From the NCBI GenBank assembly GCA_023256455.1, contig JAGDXN010000052.1:1-5851 (forward strand): a stretch of DNA of 5,851 nt. Direction: 5' to 3'. The stretch's first letter is position 1, and every line of letters starts with the position of its first letter. Shown one piece after another: positions 4,450-5,851 of this stretch. This DNA comes from Cuniculiplasma sp. (lineage in GTDB: Archaea; Thermoplasmatota; Thermoplasmata; Thermoplasmatales; Thermoplasmataceae). Both the position numbers and the translations under genes were made by a program. Below the pieces are notes generated by a model. That model ran no database searches, was not told the origin of the DNA, and saw only the letters and a program-made list of their open reading frames with translations.

Positions 4450-5851
4450 GTCTATTTGTTTGCAGTCATTTAAGGCAGATATCTGAATATATATTCCACT
4501 CTAACTCCTCAGAATCTTGGGGAATAACTTTATCCCAAGTATCTCCTCTATCTCCCTTGCCTTTTTTGTGATTTCAGAGAATACTCTGCGAGCCCCCATT
4601 GTTATTATGTAAACTCTGGATAACTCTGTGAGAACATCATTCACCGAGAGCTTTCCGTTCACACCCTTATCCTTGAGTATGTTCAGTATCCTGTATCTTA
4701 TGTAAAGAGCAACGAGTATGGTGAGAAAATATCCCCTTACAGAATCATCATCTTGCAGGTATGTCTTGTCCTCTTCAAGATCATTCTTCATGATGTCGAA
4801 TGCCTCTTCAATCTCCTCCCTGGTTTTCCACATTATGTATATCTCCTCAGGATCCTCATCCAGGCTGGAGAGTATGGGAATCTTTCCAAACTCCTCTCTT
4901 TTTTTCTGGAGGGATGACTGATCCTCCTTTCCCTCTGATATTCTGGAGATGAAGGAGCTTTCCTGCTCATATCTCAGCAGGGTATCCTCATACATGTAAA
5001 GGAAACCTGAATCCGTTGATTTCCTGGATGCATTTATCCCTCTTCCGTTGAAGGAGAAGCTCTTCTCTATCATGAAGTTGTAATCAATCAGTGTCGATTT
5101 GGACTTTAGAGGTATGATAAAGCCGGCACCAGATTCTCTCAATGTTTCAGGAGAGGATCCTCTATCTGCAATTATGATGCATTTCTTCATGGGATATTCC
5201 TGCATCAGCGATCGGAGTGCCTTTGGATCCCGGACGGATCCGGGAATGGGTTTCAGCACTGCAGGCATCCTCTTCTTATTGGAGAAGATCATGGCCATGT
5301 TGATCTGTCTTATGTGCAGATGATCTGGATTGCATCCCTTCTCTGCAAGCCTTATGTTCTCCGATCTTGTGAAGAGCGCTGAGAGATCAAAGATAAGGTA
5401 CCTTGATCCTGTCAGGAGATTGGTGAACAGTCTTCTCTGTACATCGTAATCCGATCCTATGATCTTGAGTGTTGTAGAAACAGCGTTTGGTGACAGGTGT
5501 GCTTTCATTTCCACTGATGCATAGATCTTCTCCCATCTTGTCTTCATGAGCTTTATTGGAACAGAACCAAGGTTCCTGAGAATGCCAATGGCCATAATGT
5601 CATGGTAGTGGGAGGGAAAGCATGATCTCAGATCAGGTTCAAGTTCCCTTGCTATTTTGAGGAGAATGCATGAATTCCCATATTCGTGGACGGTCCTTCT
5701 GTTCTCGTTCACCATGCCATCCTCGTTTACCTTTCCTATGTACTTTGATATCTTACGCCTCTTCTTTCTCTCCTTATCCCATACAGAGGTGACCTGATAC
5801 GGATAGTATCCACCGCCTGTATGTTTAAACTCAAGTGGCACCCCTCTGCGT
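4427..5851 (-). mobile_element. Insertion sequence, left portion; right end outside window
   Basis: The intact DDE transposase implies an insertion sequence whose left end should lie between the broken reading frame (ending at 4426) and the transposase stop at 4501. The exact border is not resolved. No terminal inverted repeat can be matched, because the other end lies past 5851. The left border given is the outermost position consistent with the remnant frame. Confidence 0.4.
4501..5841 (-). CDS. DDE transposase, IS1634/IS4-type
   Basis: A 446-residue transposase that would catalyse cut-and-paste movement of its insertion sequence. The N-terminus has YYPYQVTSVWDKERKKRRK and KYIGKVNEDG (about 12-42), a typical opening for this group, followed by a helical DNA-binding region (LKIARELEPDL to LSPNAVSTTLKIIG). 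The RNase H-like core gives D152 (IFDLSALF), D226 (IIADRG) and E345 (REEIEEAFDIMK). An insertion of about 120 residues separates the last two, as in IS4-like enzymes. The signature Y-x2-R-x3-E-x6-K is present as W338, R341, E345 and K352, with tryptophan replacing tyrosine. The three acidic residues are intact, with no frameshift, so it may be active. The frame starts at GTG (5841) but remains open to the window edge. The GGGG before the GTG is too close for a normal ribosome binding site, so the true start may lie outside. Confidence 0.88.
   Translation of the reverse strand: MPLEFKHTGGGYYPYQVTSVWDKERKKRRKISKYIGKVNEDGMVNENRRTVHEYGNSCILLKIARELEPDLRSCFPSHYHDIMAIGILRNLGSVPIKLMKTRWEKIYASVEMKAHLSPNAVSTTLKIIGSDYDVQRRLFTNLLTGSRYLIFDLSALFTRSENIRLAEKGCNPDHLHIRQINMAMIFSNKKRMPAVLKPIPGSVRDPKALRSLMQEYPMKKCIIIADRGSSPETLRESGAGFIIPLKSKSTLIDYNFMIEKSFSFNGRGINASRKSTDSGFLYMYEDTLLRYEQESSFISRISEGKEDQSSLQKKREEFGKIPILSSLDEDPEEIYIMWKTREEIEEAFDIMKNDLEEDKTYLQDDDSVRGYFLTILVALYIRYRILNILKDKGVNGKLSVNDVLTELSRVYIITMGARRVFSEITKKAREIEEILGIKLFPKILRS

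Noticed and set aside
1..5851. CRISPR array, defence cluster or prophage
   Set aside because: No regularly spaced repeats, nuclease genes or phage genes were seen; apart from the insertion sequence the content is ordinary chromosomal genes.

Overview
The window looks like chromosomal DNA from an acidophilic archaeon of the Thermoplasmata (Ferroplasma / Acidiplasma / Cuniculiplasma-like). The evidence is an archaeal-type aspartyl-tRNA synthetase, archaeal TATA-like octamers placed about 25 bp before starts with very short or no leaders, a DUF981 membrane protein, AT-rich intergenic DNA, and a DDE transposase of a kind I associate with this group. The lineage is inferred from protein style; no marker in the window proves it.

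Layout, left to right. (1) 3-326 (+) is the 3' part of an unrecognised gene, ending in a hairpin that covers its stop codon. (2) 460-1050 (-) is a six-helix DUF981 membrane protein; a 17-bp palindrome lies between its TATA-like box and its start. (3) 1349-2578 (-) is a complete 12-helix MFS transporter with sugar-porter / phosphate-symporter features and a probable TTG start. (4) The 296-bp space to 2874 holds the transporter promoter, a GC-rich hairpin in otherwise AT-rich DNA, and a promoter for a 46-residue charged small ORF (2875-3015, +). (5) That ORF converges on and overlaps the 3' end of aspS (2977-4260, -). (6) aspS appears leaderless and sits back to back with a second TATA-like box using the same octamer, which drives a rightward reading frame that looks broken (4346-4426). 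(7) 4501-5841 (-) is an IS1634/IS4-type DDE transposase whose 5' end reaches the window edge.

The genes do not form an obvious pathway. aspS supplies Asp-tRNA for translation. The transporter and the DUF981 protein are separately promoted membrane proteins. The right end is an insertion-sequence region beside aspS, where a small gene seems to have decayed. I found no convincing new defence or mobile system. The points most worth checking are the 46-residue ORF, the broken gene between aspS and the transposase, an unusual residue in the AspRS anticodon-binding domain, and the palindrome before the DUF981 gene.
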